Assembly: GCA_016271365.2 (NCBI GenBank)
Contig: CM057449.1
Coordinates: 1,564,962,501 to 1,565,026,500 of the forward strand
Length of the DNA stretch: 64,000 nucleotides
DNA from: Neoceratodus forsteri
Lineage: Eukaryota; Chordata; Ceratodontiformes; Ceratodontidae
Direction: 5' to 3'
The translations under genes were made by a program, and so were the position numbers. The notes below the pieces were generated by a model. It was not told the DNA's origin. It saw only the letters and a list, made by a program, of their open reading frames with translations, and ran no database searches. This document shows positions 1-11,041 of this stretch, in pieces; within the stretch, counting starts at the first letter, position 1, and the number at the start of each line of letters is the position of its first letter.

Positions 1-1074
1 GCACCCCATTTAACTGTTTAATGTTATCCCAGAAGGTTCTGGGGTTCCCCCATGAGGCAGTGAGTGAGGACCGATAGTGCTCAGACTTGGCCTTTCTGAT
101 GGCCCGAGTGCACTTGTTTCGGGCAGCAGCATATAACCGCCTGTCATTGGGCCAGCCAGTCTCAATGGCACGGTGCCATAGGTTGTCCCTATGTTTGAGT
201 TGGTGGATCAAAGCTGGGGTTACCCAGGGGGCATTCTGCCTTTTAGAACGGTGGGTCAACATTGGGGCAAAGATATCACAGGCATTATTAAAAGTTTGGG
301 TAAAGAAGGAGAGAGCTGTGTCAATGTCAGGAGTTGCCTGTATAGGAGACCAGTCAATTTGGGACAGAAGTTCCTTAAGTTTATCAGTCCACCAGGTATT
401 ACAACACCGGCATGTGGACTGTGCTATGGGTTTGGGACTGAGGATGACCAGTGGAATAGAATGGGGAGTGATCACTGAGAGAGTCTGGGAGGACTTGTAC
501 ATTGGGGATCCGATTAGGCGGTTGGTGAGTACCACATCAAGCAGGGTACTGGAGCCTCTGTTGGGGTTAGTCCTGGTAGGGTGGGTAACTAGTTGCGTAG
601 GTCTATTGCAGAAAAGGAGTCTCGGTAGAGGAGGAGGAGGGGCTGAGCCAGTTGACATTTAAGTCACCCACCAGAATTTGATCAGCGGAAGGAGGTAGTG
701 AGGTAAGGTATTCTGTAAAGAGGCAATGGCCTGCGTTTGGTCCCTGGGGGGGCACATATGCAGTAGTCAGATAAAGGAGTCCCTTTAAAGGGTCAGGGGT
801 TAGTTTCAGTGTAAGTGCCTGGGCCCTGGAGTCAAGGATGGGAGCAGGCAGGGCTAGTATGGGGAGAGATTCCTTGACATAAATAGCGCAGGCCGCCACC
901 CGTCTCCCAACACGGTCGGACCAGAAGAGGTGAAACCAGGAAGGAGACTAGGGAGTCAGGGGAGGATTTCGACAGCCAAGTCTCAACCAGAGCAATGACA
1001 TCAGGGTTAATTGATGACCAGGCATTGTAGTGAGTCAAACTTTTTAGGAGGCTACAGATATTCATGGAGACCAT
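1..1074 (-). pseudogene. L2-A endonuclease (APE-type) and linker, broken
   Basis: This is the endonuclease that would nick target DNA for target-primed reverse transcription. The segment from 1,074 down has the catalytic ETWL block, the segment 899-603 has YVPPQ and GDLNVNW (family usual GDFN), and the stretch 600-1 continues with the C-terminal endonuclease part and a helical linker rich in Arg and Lys. At least two frame changes separate these pieces, between about 830 and 900 and near 600, so no single protein is encoded. The GDLN variant of GDFN is seen in other LINEs and need not be inactivating by itself. Confidence 0.7.
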
Positions 1075-1543
1075 GCATAGGCCTGTGGTGCGAAGTGGGG
1101 AGCCCTGGGAACCGGGCCAGGGTTTGATGAATGTTCCCTGACAGGAGTAGTAGCATGACTAACACCCTGGCTGGGAGATGGTGAGAGGTTTTCCTATGAC
1201 TGACATGAGGGGAGGGGAGGCTAAGGGGCAGGGGGTGGGCAGGGTGGTACAGGAAGGGAAGGCAAGAATAAGAAGACACCCAGATGTGCCTGAGGTGACG
1301 AGAAAGCTAGGGGGAGGGCAGGGAGGACCGAGACACACAGAGGTCCCAAGGAGCAGGAGAGCAGGTTCAGGAGCAAGGGAGGGAGTGCCAGGGCACAGCA
1401 GAGTAGCAGATGGGTAAGTGGGTAAGTGCACTGCTAGTGGGAGAGGCACAGGCAGAGCATGAGGCAGGGCCAATACATTGTGGTGAGCAAGATCCCAGGG
1501 AAGTAGTGCTGTACAGGTAGGAGTAGGAACTAGCGAGGGAGCA

Positions 1544-1562
1544 TAGGTCCCTCTAGTGGCCA
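1544..1562 (-). promoter_or_regulatory. CTCF-like motif inside L2-A leader
   Basis: On the minus strand the bases read TGGCCACTAGAGGGACCTA. Against the vertebrate CTCF consensus recalled from memory this fits 17 of 19 positions. It lies in the 5' leader of the L2-A copy. Occupancy is unknown. Confidence 0.4.
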
Positions 1563-1716
1563 GTAGGTATAACCTGCAAATGGGAAAGTGGGGAGATAGG
1601 TTCTGGGCAACAGGACGTGATGTCACCAGATGTGATGTCACGGGTGGATCCTTAAATTGACAGCCGCCCCTGGGTGGGAGGGTGGTTGGGACAGACGGCA
1701 CGAAGCACCGTCGGGC

Positions 1717-2672
1717 TAGCACCCCCCTGCAGGCGTCCAGACGAAGAGAAGAGAAGAGGCTCTCTTTATCTCGAAAGTTATCAGGCTGGAAATTCAGCTT
1801 CCTCAGCTCCTCAGGTGAGCTGCTTGTGTTGCTTCTGTTGCTTGATTGTCCCGAGTGCCTAGCTTGGGGCGGGGGGGCTGCCTATGTAGTGGAGAAAACA
1901 AAGCCTCTCATTACTATGCAGCGGGAGAATATGTTGTGACTTTCACAAAGGAGCTCCACTCTAAGCAAACAGGGCTATTCCAAAATGAGGTCACACTAGG
2001 ACCCAGCTATCCTAATACCTTCAATTACAAGCACAATTAGCTCCAATACCACCATATTAAACAAGTCTGCTCTATATTAGCTGCTTGGTATATCTAGCTT
2101 TAAGGTGTAATCAGCAATTAGCTCCAATACCACCATATTAAACAAGTCTGATCTATATTAGCTGCTTGGTATATCTGGCTTTAAGGTGTAATCAGCAAGG
2201 CAACTCTAGGGAAACCAGTGAGTCCCTAGCTTTACACTTCAGCATTAGTAGCACAAAGAGAAGCAAATAACAAGCCCACCCAGTGGTGAACAGGGAACAA
2301 AGTTCATAAAATATAAGTGTTCATCAGGTAGCACCCCCCTGCAGGTGTCCAGATGAAGAGAAGAGGCTCTCTTTACCTCGAAAGTTATCAGGCTGGAAAT
2401 TCGGCTTCCTCAGCTCCTCAGGTGAGCTGCTTGTGTTGCTTGTATTGTCCCAAGTGTCTAGCTTGGGGGAGCTGCCTCAAAAGTTATCAGGCTGGAAATT
2501 CGGCTTCCTCAGCTCCTCAGGTGAGCTGCTTGTGTTGCTTCTGTTGCTTGATTGTCCCGAGTGCCTAGCTTGGGGGGGGAGCTGCCTCGAAAGTTATCAG
2601 GCTGGAAATTCAGCTTCCTCAGCTCCTCAGGTGAGCTGCTTGTGTTGCTTCTGTTGCTTGATTGTCCCGAGT
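1717..2672 (+). repeat. Tandem and direct repeats upstream of gypsy gag (about 110-bp unit)
   Basis: A unit of about 110 bp that starts near 'cgaaagttatcaggctgg' and contains 'cctcaggtgagctgc' is seen at about 1,772-1,870, 2,375-2,470, 2,472-2,581 and 2,582-2,672. The first copy and the second share an extra upstream block ('tagcacccccctgcagg') at 1,717 and 2,330, so the whole 1,717-1,870 block is repeated after about 610 bp. The last three copies are head to tail and end 20 bases before the gag start. They are probably the leader of the gypsy element. Each carries the splice-donor-like string CAG/GTGAGC. Confidence 0.7.
2036..2197. repeat. 81-bp direct tandem duplication
   Basis: The stretch beginning 'gctccaataccaccatatta' occurs twice head to tail with a period of 81 bp and few mismatches (for example tctgctct versus tctgatct). 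It sits between the first and second copies of the 110-bp leader unit. The near identity suggests a recent duplication by slippage or unequal exchange. Confidence 0.85.
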
Positions 2673-2693
2673 GCCAGACATTGTCTAACATAA

Positions 2694-4290
2694 ATGGCTA
2701 CCCCAACAGAAGTGACTGTGCACCAGTTGGTGGGGTGGTGTATGGGGCAAGAGATTGACACCCATAATGCTTTGCTAATGCTGGCTATACCTATGGGCAT
2801 TAGTAAGGACACTGTTGACGGGGCACTTTCTAAAGTTGAATGTTTGAAAAAGCTGTAGTGCTGGGTCGACAGGCTGGTTTAACTGCCCAACTCTCATGGC
2901 CTTGGTGGAGTGTAGTGGCCTCCTGGACAGCTCAAATGTGCCCCAGATTATCACTCCAGAAGGGTTCCCAGCTGCCCTGGAGGGTGATAACCAAAGATAG
3001 CAAGGATCCCTTAGAGGATGAGCCCCCACCGTTATCTGAGTCTTTTGAGGAGAAGTTTGCCAAGTTGTTGCTAGAGGAGGGCAAAACTGTGGAGGAGTTA
3101 AAAAAATTATTCCTGCCATCTGGGAGTGTCACCTCCCCACTATCCACAGCTGCCCCAGCACCTGTTCTTTCACCAGATTCTGTACCTGCCTCTGAGCCAG
3201 CAAGTAGTCATGGCCCCTACTGCAAGCTCAAGGTATTCTCTGGCATCCGCCCTACTCCTAATGGGAAAGTCAACCTGGAGACCTGGATAGACTCTGTTAC
3301 TCTTGCGGTACAAGACTGGCAATGCTCAGAGGTTGAGAAAAGGGCCCGCTTGGGGAAAAGCCTCCAGGGACTCACCCTACGTACTTTTCACTCCCTGAGG
3401 TCCTCTAACCCTGATGCCAAAGCCCAAGAGTACATAGTCGCCCTTGAAAATGTGTTTAGGGGCACGACTAGTGTTGAGGCCTTGAAATGGAAACTTAAAA
3501 ATGTTAGACAACAGCTGGCGGAATTGTTATCTGCCTACATGGATCAATTAGAGGGAATCCTGCAAACCATTTTTCGGAAAGGAGGCTGGGCCTCTAGTAA
3601 AGTGGACCAGGTAAGACTGGATCATATGCTGTGCTCTGCCCAGCACTCCAGCTGGGTGTTGCTCAAATTGCAACTGCATCAAAGAAAATCTGGTCCTTTG
3701 CCCTTCCATGTGTTGATGAAGAAGATACAGGAAGTTGAGGAGGAGGAAGGCTTTTCAGAGCCCTGCACAGTCATAGCTGCTGCAACCCCTGCTCCAGGTG
3801 CAGGGTCAGTCACTGACGGCCTGGAATCACCACAATCACATGACGGAATCCGAGAACTAAATGTCAGCCCCAGGGGGCCCAGCCAGAGAGGGACTGCTAC
3901 AGATGCTCCGCAATGGGATAAACTGCTGAGGGAGTTCAGAGAAACAAAAAACAGTCTCTTTATGAAGTCCACTCCTGCGAGTACAGGCCCCGAACCTTAT
4001 CCGACTGCATCTGCTATGGGGTGGGGGTGCACACCCAGGCATCTCCTGCTGACAGCAGCTCAAAAATTGATGTCTTGACTATGGAAGTGAGAGAATTGAT
4101 GAGATGTCTCCAAATGCTTGCCACACCGCAGACAGAGGTGGATCCAAGGTTCTCTGTTGGTAGTACCCCCGCCTCAGCTCTCAATGTGATGTTTCAGCCA
4201 CACCAGACCCCAGAAAGCATATTTTTCCATAATTGTGGGAAGGATGGGCACATGAAGAGAGAATGCCAGTCCCCAAAAGACCTAGATAAA
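2694..4290 (+). pseudogene. Gypsy Gag, PNMA-like, frameshifted
   Basis: Gag forms the capsid of the element's particle. The N-terminus (ATG at 2,694, MATPTEVTV) and the central domain resemble the vertebrate PNMA gene family: the central block contains KVFSGIRPTPNG, WIDSVTLAVQDWQ, EVEKRARL and LSAYMDQLE, all at the spacing of the PNMA capsid domain. A TAG stop at about 2,862 and frame changes near 2,870-2,990 and before 4,021 break the frame; the 2,840-4,078 frame carries most of the capsid. The C-terminal knuckle near 4,226 reads FFHNCGKDGHMKREC and lacks the first Cys of CX2C. PNMA genes are known to derive from a gypsy-type gag, so this copy is from that lineage or a close one. Confidence 0.75.
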
Positions 4291-4945
4291 GTTGTATACA
4301 GACTTCAAGGGGAGTTTTGGAAAGCAAGACCATGGCTGAGGAGCATCAGAAATTACCACAGTGCAGGACTGAGAAATCCTAACTCAAATTTCTTTTTGGC
4401 TAAATCATCTGTCCAGGCCTCTGCTACTGCCTCTCCAGACTGGTCCAGAATAGTAGGCCCTTCGACGGAGACGTCTGTGACTGTCAATGGTATCCATGCT
4501 CGGGCTGTGCTCGATAGCGGCTCGCAAGTGACCATTGTATTCCAGGATTGGTATGATAAACACTTATCTGATGTGACATTACAATCTTTGGAAGGTTTAC
4601 ATGTGTGGGGCCTGAGTGAGCAGTCTTATCCCAACCTAGGATATGTCTGGCTCTGGTTGTCTTTCCCGGTGAATGTAACTGGTGTAAATGAACAAGTAGA
4701 GTCCCTAGCCCTGGTGTGCCCTCCTACGGGATTGTATGATGGGATTCCCTTGCTCATTGGAACCAATGCCCATATGTTTGGAAGACTAGCGCAGTTGTGT
4801 CAAGAGAAACAAGGGAAATGGACTGGGTGGGCACTGAGAATCCCAGCCCTGCTAAACAGAGCCTATGATCTGAAAAAACGGACTACCGAAGTAGATGGAG
4901 ATGAGCCGATGGGGATGGTGTGGAAGAAAGATCCTGATTCTCAGG
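4291..4945 (+). pseudogene. Gypsy aspartic protease region
   Basis: This continues in the same frame as the zinc knuckle (frame of 4,021-5,034), so Gag and protease are fused here. The retropepsin active site is seen as LDSGSQVT at about 4,506-4,530, preceded by VTVNGIHARAV. The product would cleave Gag-Pol inside the particle. The gypsy reading is lost at about 4,945 (GMVWKKDPDSQV) and its continuation is found at 14,692, so CR1-A cut the domain's C-terminal extension. The residues after 4,945 in this frame belong to the insertion. Confidence 0.75.
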
Positions 4946-5648
4946 TACAGTATAGCTCATTTCTGTGTGTGAGACACTGCTCTGCACACATCATAGCTGC
5001 AGCTCTGTATTATTTCAAATCCATACACTATTGAATGTTTGAGCCCCGCTAGCTCTAACGAGCAGAGGGACATAAAAAGTCCAGAACTGAACTGAGCTGA
5101 TAGGCTCTATTGTGTTGTTTGTGTGAACTGTGTTTTAAAAACGTCTGTAGGTGATAAAACTTTATTTTTAAACCCTAAATCTGGGCAGATCTAGTGCAAG
5201 AGCTCCGTTAGCACTTGATACCACTCCAGGTTCAGGCTCTCTATTTAAACTTGCCCTGCAATGAGCAGGGTGAGCTAGCAGCCCGAGCATCGTCATGCCA
5301 CACAAAGACTAAGCACGTCCTGCACATGTTTGCAAGGTAGCAGGATCAACTAGGCTGGGTAGGTATCAAATCCTTAGTGTTTAAAGCCACATTATCTGTG
5401 TATATTGTATTATCACAAAGTCACAGCATAGGTGAATAGCATCTTGTATATTGTCATCATGGTTGAAACTATTATGACTATTGAGGGTGAAGTAGGGATT
5501 GAATGTCATGGCTGCGATATGTACACTACAATACAGTATAACAACATACCTAATGAATACAAATGTCAAAATGTTTGATCAATAAAAACCTGGAGATGGA
5601 AATCAGCCAATTCAGTGATAGATTGATAAGTCTTGAAGTTAGCAACAA

Positions 5649-6630
5649 ATGACTGATAGATTTAACCAAAGAAACTGTGGCACAAGCACTAACATCATAG
5701 AATCACCAAAACAGTTAACTAACAACAATGAGGAAGCTATGTTAACAACATCTAATAATGTTCCTAATAACCCCATCCTCATTAATAAAAAGCATGCAAG
5801 AGATGAACAAGATGATGACATGCCTGATAAAGAATGGTATACAGTTAAAAAGAAAAAAGCAGATAAAAAAGGAAAGGCAGGTAGCTACCCTCTACATACA
5901 GAGAATAGTTTTAATATACCAAGTACTTTACCCCCTGATGAGTAAGAAGCTCAATCACTGACCTCTACTAATTTCATAGTTAATGTCTCTTTAACTCATT
6001 GTGAGATGTCACTAATGGGGAATGTTAACAGCATGGTACCAGCCACACTCCAGGAAGACAATGATGCTACTAACAAACCACATCCAGTATCAGATAATTT
6101 TGAGCATACCTCAGCTGTAAAACGAATAATAGTTTTGGGGATTCCATGGTTAAGCACTTAGGTAGGGCAGTCTGTAACCAGACAAGTCTAATAGAACCAT
6201 GTCTTGTTTTAGGGGAGCAAAAATTTCAGATATAACACTCATGATTCCTGATATTCTCAGTAATGGAAATACAGATGCTCTTGTTATAATACATGCTGGT
6301 GTTAACAATGTTTTACATGATCCCATTTTAAAAATTAAACAGGACTTTGTGGCAATAACTAACCAGATTATCAATTTAGGAGCCAAAGTGGTATTATCAG
6401 AAATTCTCCCAGTTCCTAGGTTTTCACCAATGTTAAACAACAAAATAAAACTAATTAATAATTGGTTAAGGCAATGGTGCTTAAGGCAGAACATCCAATG
6501 TTTAACTCACTGGGAAAACTTTGAATATAAAACTAATTTGTACAGCTGTGACGGGCTACACCTTAATAGGAAGGGCTCTACTGCCTTGGGGAAAAGTTTC
6601 ACAAATTGTATTAATAAAAATTTAAACTAA
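5649..6630 (+). pseudogene. CR1-A ORF1, SGNH-esterase type, frameshifted
   Basis: CR1 ORF1 proteins often carry an SGNH hydrolase (esterase) domain of uncertain role, thought to act in RNP or membrane contact. Here a Lys-rich N-terminus (5,649-5,945, basic run KKKKADKKGK) ends in a stop. The esterase follows in other frames: block I GDSMV at about 6,138, the central VIIHAGVNNVL at about 6,284-6,315 (family usual GTND replaced by GVNN) and block V CDGLHLNRKGS at about 6,548-6,580. At least two frame changes are present, before 6,130 and near 6,195. The frame ends with a stop just after 6,627. Confidence 0.7.
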
Positions 6631-6764
6631 TACCTGAGGGGTGAGAGGGATCATTTCTCCCTCTCAAATAGGGTGCAAAGTACACAAGATAACACTTTAC
6701 CACTCTCACCAATTAGGGTACAAAAACAACATAAAAATAATGAAAAAAGTAAACCCTTAAAGTT

Positions 6765-7658
6765 ATTATTAATTAATGCCCAGAGTTAAAAAAATAAACT
6801 AGAAGAGCTTGCACTATTTTTACATAGCCATGATACTGATATCTGTGGAATAACTGAAACATGGTTTACAGAAGAAAATTGGGGGGACAATCATTTTAGG
6901 CTATACCCTTCTTAACAAACCACATAAACAGAAGAGAGGCAGTGGAGTAGCTTTCTGTATTAAGGAAGGGTTAAAACCCTGTGAGATTCACCCATCACAA
7001 TTCTCAGCTGATGGTAACGAGATAATGTGGACTAAATTATCAGCTACCCCTACAGAACTAATCATTGGACTTGGCTATCACTCTCCTAGTTTGAGTACTG
7101 AAGAAACACACATATTTCTGAATGAGATTGAATACATGGTGTCAAAAAATGATGTCATACTCATGGGTGACTTTAACTTTCCTTCTATTAATTGCTTGAA
7201 CATGTCTAGTTTAGGCGGTCCAGAAAATAGATTTATTGATATAATTTCACAAGGTAACTTGGTACAAGTGGTGAATGAAAATACCAGGATAGGGAATATA
7301 CTTAATTTAATATTTGTAAATCAGGATTTGTGTTTTTCACCCCCCAAGGTATTGTTGCCCCTTGGCAGTAGTGATCATAATATGATCCAGCTTGATTTAC
7401 ATGCTACAGGGATTAAACCAATCAATGGCATCACAAGATTCAGGAATTTTTTCAAAGCAGACTATCCCAGTATTAAATCCTATTTAAACCAATGGAACTG
7501 GAAGAGGGATCTGGAAAACCTGGATGTTGAACAAATTTGGGAGAAATTATGTGACAAGCTGGACATATGCATTAATACCTGGGTACCAGAAAGGAAAAAA
7601 TATATTAATAAACATAGAGTCCCAGTATGGTGGAGCAGGAAAATCAAGAAAGTTATAT
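6765..7658 (+). pseudogene. CR1-A ORF2, endonuclease half
   Basis: The frame opens with LLLINAQS and a stop, then DICGITETWF (6,838-6,867), then a clean run from 7,025 to 7,660 with LMGDFNFPSINC (7,163-7,198) and SSDHNMIQLD (7,367-7,396). These are the standard APE-endonuclease blocks. The C-terminal linker (WWSRKIKK) is cut at 7,658, and the same protein reading resumes at about 12,765 with YNKTKKYTT. Stops at about 6,787 and 6,915 show that the copy is dead even without the insertion. Confidence 0.8.
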
Positions 7659-7735
7659 GAAGGAGGAGAAGGTGAAACTGAGGAGGGGGGACCCTTACCG
7701 ATCGGCGGGTCTGGGGAGGGGTGCATCACTGGCGT
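7659..7735 (+). mobile_element. GC-rich CR1-type LINE (CR1-B), left fragment
   Basis: This short GC-rich piece lies between CR1-A and the L2-B insertion. Its translated linker (EGETEEGGPLP) runs on to the piece at 11,063. The CR1-B target duplication in CR1-A is visible as 'gaaagttatat' before it and 'gaagttatat' after 12,745, with matching 'aggaaaa' further left on both sides. Confidence 0.6.
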
Positions 7736-8130
7736 GTTTAGTTTAGTTTAGTTTATTGTTCTAGGAATTATTACCTTTGAGCCAATGGCTCTTTTACAAA
7801 GGTTCCACTTCATCAATGTACAAACAAACAAGACATGTTACATAGAATGATCAGCAAATTATAAAGGTTTCAATAAGCCAATATAATACAGTACATCACA
7901 GGAAAAAAACAAAACATTGGAGGAATGGTCAAGGTGGGAAGGGTAGGAGGAGATATGGGAAGGGGAGCAGACTTAGAGTAGTTAGAGGTACTCAGATGCC
8001 TTTGTCAAGAAAGGAGCAGAGGAGGAGGATGAAAACCAGTAAAAACAGCCATGAGGGAAGAATCATTAGTCAAGGCAGTCACAGGAGCTAGAGGCTGAGA
8101 GGTGAGAGTAAAGCATAGATTTGAAAGCTC

Positions 8131-9699
8131 CTAGTGACATGGAGGATGTAAGAGCGAGCTCAGGGCATTGTACCAGCTGGGGGCACGATAGGCAAAAGAT
8201 CTTTGGCCCTGTGTGTTCAGGCATCTGGGGACCTGGAGAGGCTGGTGTTCCGATCTTCTGGTGGGATGGAAGATGGTATTCGGGCAAAGTAGGTCTTGGA
8301 TACACGGCGGAGTGCAGACCAAGATGGATTGTTTTGCCATCAAGCATGTGAGGTACCTTATGCGATTTGAGAGTTGCAACCATCCTGTTTCAGTGTAGAG
8401 CTCACATGTATGAGTACGTTTTTGCACTCCAGTGAGCAGCCGACAGGCCTTGTTTAGGGTGGTTGTGATGCGCCTTAGTATGGTCGTAGTGGCAGAGCCA
8501 TAGATAATTAAGCCATAGTCTATGATTGAGATGACAGAGCTTTGCATAGCAATCCTCAGCGCAGCTTGGGTAAGGAATTGCCAGTTTCGGAACAGGATGG
8601 GTCGCAAAGGTAAGACCTTGATCAAAGGTGATTCCAAGGTATTTAAATGTTGACACTTGTTCAAGGGTATTTCCTGGGTATGTTTTGATAGTAAGTGGAA
8701 TTTGTCTTTTTCTGTTTTGTGGACTGAAGAAAAGCATGCGTTTTGTTTTTTTGTGATTTAGGACCAACTTGTGATCTAGGAACCACTTTTCAACATTGGA
8801 GAAAGCAAGTTGCAGGCTCTGGAGTAAGGGTTTCGGGTCCTTATGAGAGGAGAGAATCACGGCATCATCAGCATAAAGGATCATTTGTTCCGGGCAGGAT
8901 TTGGGGAGACAGTTTAGGAAAAGGCTGAAAAGGAGGGGGCCTAGGATTGACCCCTGTGGAACACCTGAGAGGACCGGTTTTGAGTCTGAGAGAACTTCTG
9001 AGATTTTTACTGATTGAGAGCGTTGGACCAGGTAACTTTTAACCCAGGCACCTGGTCCTTCTGAGAGCCCAAGACTGTGTAGTTGTGTGATAAGTAAGCC
9101 ATGGTGAACAGTATCAAACGCCTTTGTTAGGTCAATGAAAACAGCTCCGGTTTGATATCCGTTGTCCAAGGCAGTGTGAATTTCTCCTGAGAATTCCAGT
9201 AGGGCGGTCATCATACTGTGTCCTTTCCTAAATCCATGTTGCTGCAAGCAAGTATATTATACTTATGCAAGTAGTCTGAGTTGGTCACCCACAATGCGTT
9301 GAGGGCCTTGGAGAGGGTGGAAGTATAGATATAGGCGATAGTTTCTGGTAGGGACTTGTCACCACTTTTGAACACTGGTGTGACTACAGACTTCCATTTG
9401 CTGGGAAATTGACTAAGGAAGAGGGAGATATTGAAAATTTTGGTGAGTTGTTGCACCACCTCTTCCAGGGTGAGGGACAGAATGTTAAGATCAATAGTAT
9501 CACTGCTTGCTCTGGATTTAGAGATAGCCTTTTTTATATATTTGTAGACTTCATGTGCCTTAACTATTTTGAAGTGGAAGCGGTTGGTCAGGTGAGGCAG
9601 TAGGAGATGTTGGTTTTGGCGAGTCCGTGTCAGAAGAATCGTCGGGAGGACCCCACTGAGGTCAGTGAAAGTTTTATTTAAGGCCTTTGCCATGACCAT
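8131..9699 (-). pseudogene. L2-B reverse transcriptase and C-terminal domain
   Basis: This is the polymerase of the LINE. The frame 9,247-8,402 (281 codons) is the best-preserved RT segment in the window: QHGFRKGHS, TGAVFIDLTKAFDTVHH, SGVPQGSILGPLLF, the catalytic YADDAVIL and FKYLGITFD are all present. Upstream, 9,699-9,211 gives the RT N-terminal part (SRASSDTIDLNILS, FPSKWKSVVTPVFKSGD) in another frame. Downstream, 8,664-8,131 gives the C-terminal domain (ISIIDYGLIIYG, WLQLSNRIRYLTCLM) after a further frame change near 8,600. The catalytic core itself is intact, so this is a relatively young copy. Confidence 0.85.
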
Positions 9700-9872
9700 T
9701 GGGTCTAGGTAGTGGTTCCATCGACATTCATTATAGTGGGAGAGGATTTGGACTGCTTACCCGTGATATTTCTGATGTTGTCCCAAAATGATCTCCCGTC
9801 ACCCCAGGAGTTTGCGAGGGCATTTTTGAAATAGGAGCTCTTCATTAGTCGGATTTGTTTGGTACATTGGTT

Positions 9873-10830
9873 TCATGCCTGTTTATACTTCTGGATATCC
9901 ATCAAGGAGCCTGTGGCTCTGGCTATGGCCCAGAGGTGGTCCCGAGGTTTGAGTTGGGCCAGTAGTTTGGCCGTGAGCCAGGGATTTGAGAGCACTTTGA
10001 TTTTACGCTTTTTTACTGGTGCGTAGGTGTCACAGGCAGTGTTGAAAGTTGTGATAAAATAATCTAGGGCTGCGTCAACATTTAGAGTATTGTAAACTGG
10101 GGACCAGTCTTGCTGTAAAAGACAGGTCTTGAGCTTAGTAAGGTTTCCATAGGGTAGCACTCTGCTGAGATTGTTTTGGAGGTGGTTTTGGAACTTATTG
10201 TCCAGGTACAAATCACAGGAGAGTGGTCACTGAGAGAGTCAGGAGAACAACTGTGTTTTTAATGCGGGCTGGGTGGCTATAAGGCTCCAGTCAATGAGTG
10301 CACAGTTCCAGTTTTGTAGTTTTTAATGGGGGAGCTCACCATCTGCGTTAGGTTAGCTGCTAGAATAGCATCCTTGAGAGACCCAACGTCTGATGTGAGC
10401 CAATTTATATTAAAGTCACCGAGGAGAAGGAGCTCGGTGTCAGGTAGTTCGCGATCTACAATTCAAGAACAGTCTGGAGGCGGACCCTGGATCTTTAGGA
10501 GGGATATAGACAGCGGCCAGAGTAAGCACTTTATTTTGGGCACCAAGTAGTAGCTTAACAGGGAGAAATTGCACAGAGGAGTTAGTGGTGGGAAAGCAGA
10601 CAGGGTGGCTAGAGAGGTTGTCCTTGATGTAAATAGCACACACCCCCCTTTATTAGTCCTGTCCAGTCTGAAAATATTGTAGCCTTGTAGTGAGATGGCA
10701 TGGTCCGGAGTGCTTGGTATCAGCCAGGTTTCAACAATGGCTAGTATGTCAGGATTGTGTTGACTGGCAAAGACTTGAAGGGATGCCAGTTTGGAAGGAG
10801 GCTACAGATATTTAAGGTGGCGATGGTGAG
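9873..10830 (-). pseudogene. L2-B endonuclease and linker
   Basis: Read leftwards on the minus strand, the endonuclease shows NICSLL, AIVETWLI (about 10,725), AIYIKDN and VYIPPKDPG (10,643-10,490), LLLLGDFNINW (about 10,438-10,405) and, in 10,211-9,873, the Lys- and Trp-rich linker with NPWLTAKLLAQLKPRDHLW. There are frame changes near 10,480 and between 10,400 and 10,211. GDFN is intact. Confidence 0.75.
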
Positions 10831-11041
10831 ACCCCCCCTCCATTTTTGCTGGATTTGTTACCCTGGTAGAAACAGGGCCAGGGTTTGGATGGACACTTCC
10901 TGACATCAGAAGGAGGAGGAGCAGGAGTTTAAGGGACATCTGCCACAGCTCATAGTATGACATGTAACGCCTCTGTTTCTTGTTAGTTTGAGTACAGTGT
11001 AGTCATTTAGGGTCCCAGCGTAGGGTAATGGTTAGGAGCAG

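Larger units (their letters stand above)
1..1680 (-). mobile_element. L2-type LINE, 5' half (copy L2-A), runs off left edge
   Basis: Reading the minus strand from about 1,680 leftwards gives a GC-rich 5' leader, then an APE-type endonuclease and the linker toward the reverse transcriptase, which lies outside the window. The leader and endonuclease start share wording with the L2-B copy at 7.7-11.1 kb (both read NICSLL just before the endonuclease, and both have an 'aaccctggccc' stretch upstream), so they are the same subfamily. The 5' boundary at about 1,680 is inferred from the change of sequence character; no target duplication was found. Confidence 0.75.
2690..4945 (+). mobile_element. Ty3/gypsy LTR retrotransposon, gag-protease half
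   Basis: This is the 5' coding half of a gypsy-type element. It holds a PNMA-like Gag, a damaged zinc knuckle and an aspartic protease. The element resumes at about 14,692 with the end of the protease region and Pol; the 9.7 kb in between is CR1-A with its own nested insertions. No 5' LTR matching the region after Pol was found upstream, so the left LTR is missing, very diverged or misjudged by me. Confidence 0.85.
4946..7658 (+). mobile_element. AT-rich CR1-type LINE (CR1-A), left part
   Basis: This LINE lies inside the gypsy element. The 5' leader (about 4,946-5,648) is followed by an esterase-type ORF1 and the endonuclease half of ORF2. The copy is interrupted at 7,658 by CR1-B and resumes at 12,756. 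Its base composition is clearly AT-richer than the other CR1 copies in the window. The left boundary is inferred from where the gypsy protease reading stops. At 14,665-14,691 the right end has the short repeat AAACTATG, the kind of 3' octamer tail CR1 elements carry. Confidence 0.75.

Noticed and set aside
1159..1722. 187-codon Pro- and Leu-rich open frame, minus strand
   Set aside because: It lies in the L2-A leader, is low in complexity and shows no family motif. GC-rich leaders often give such frames.
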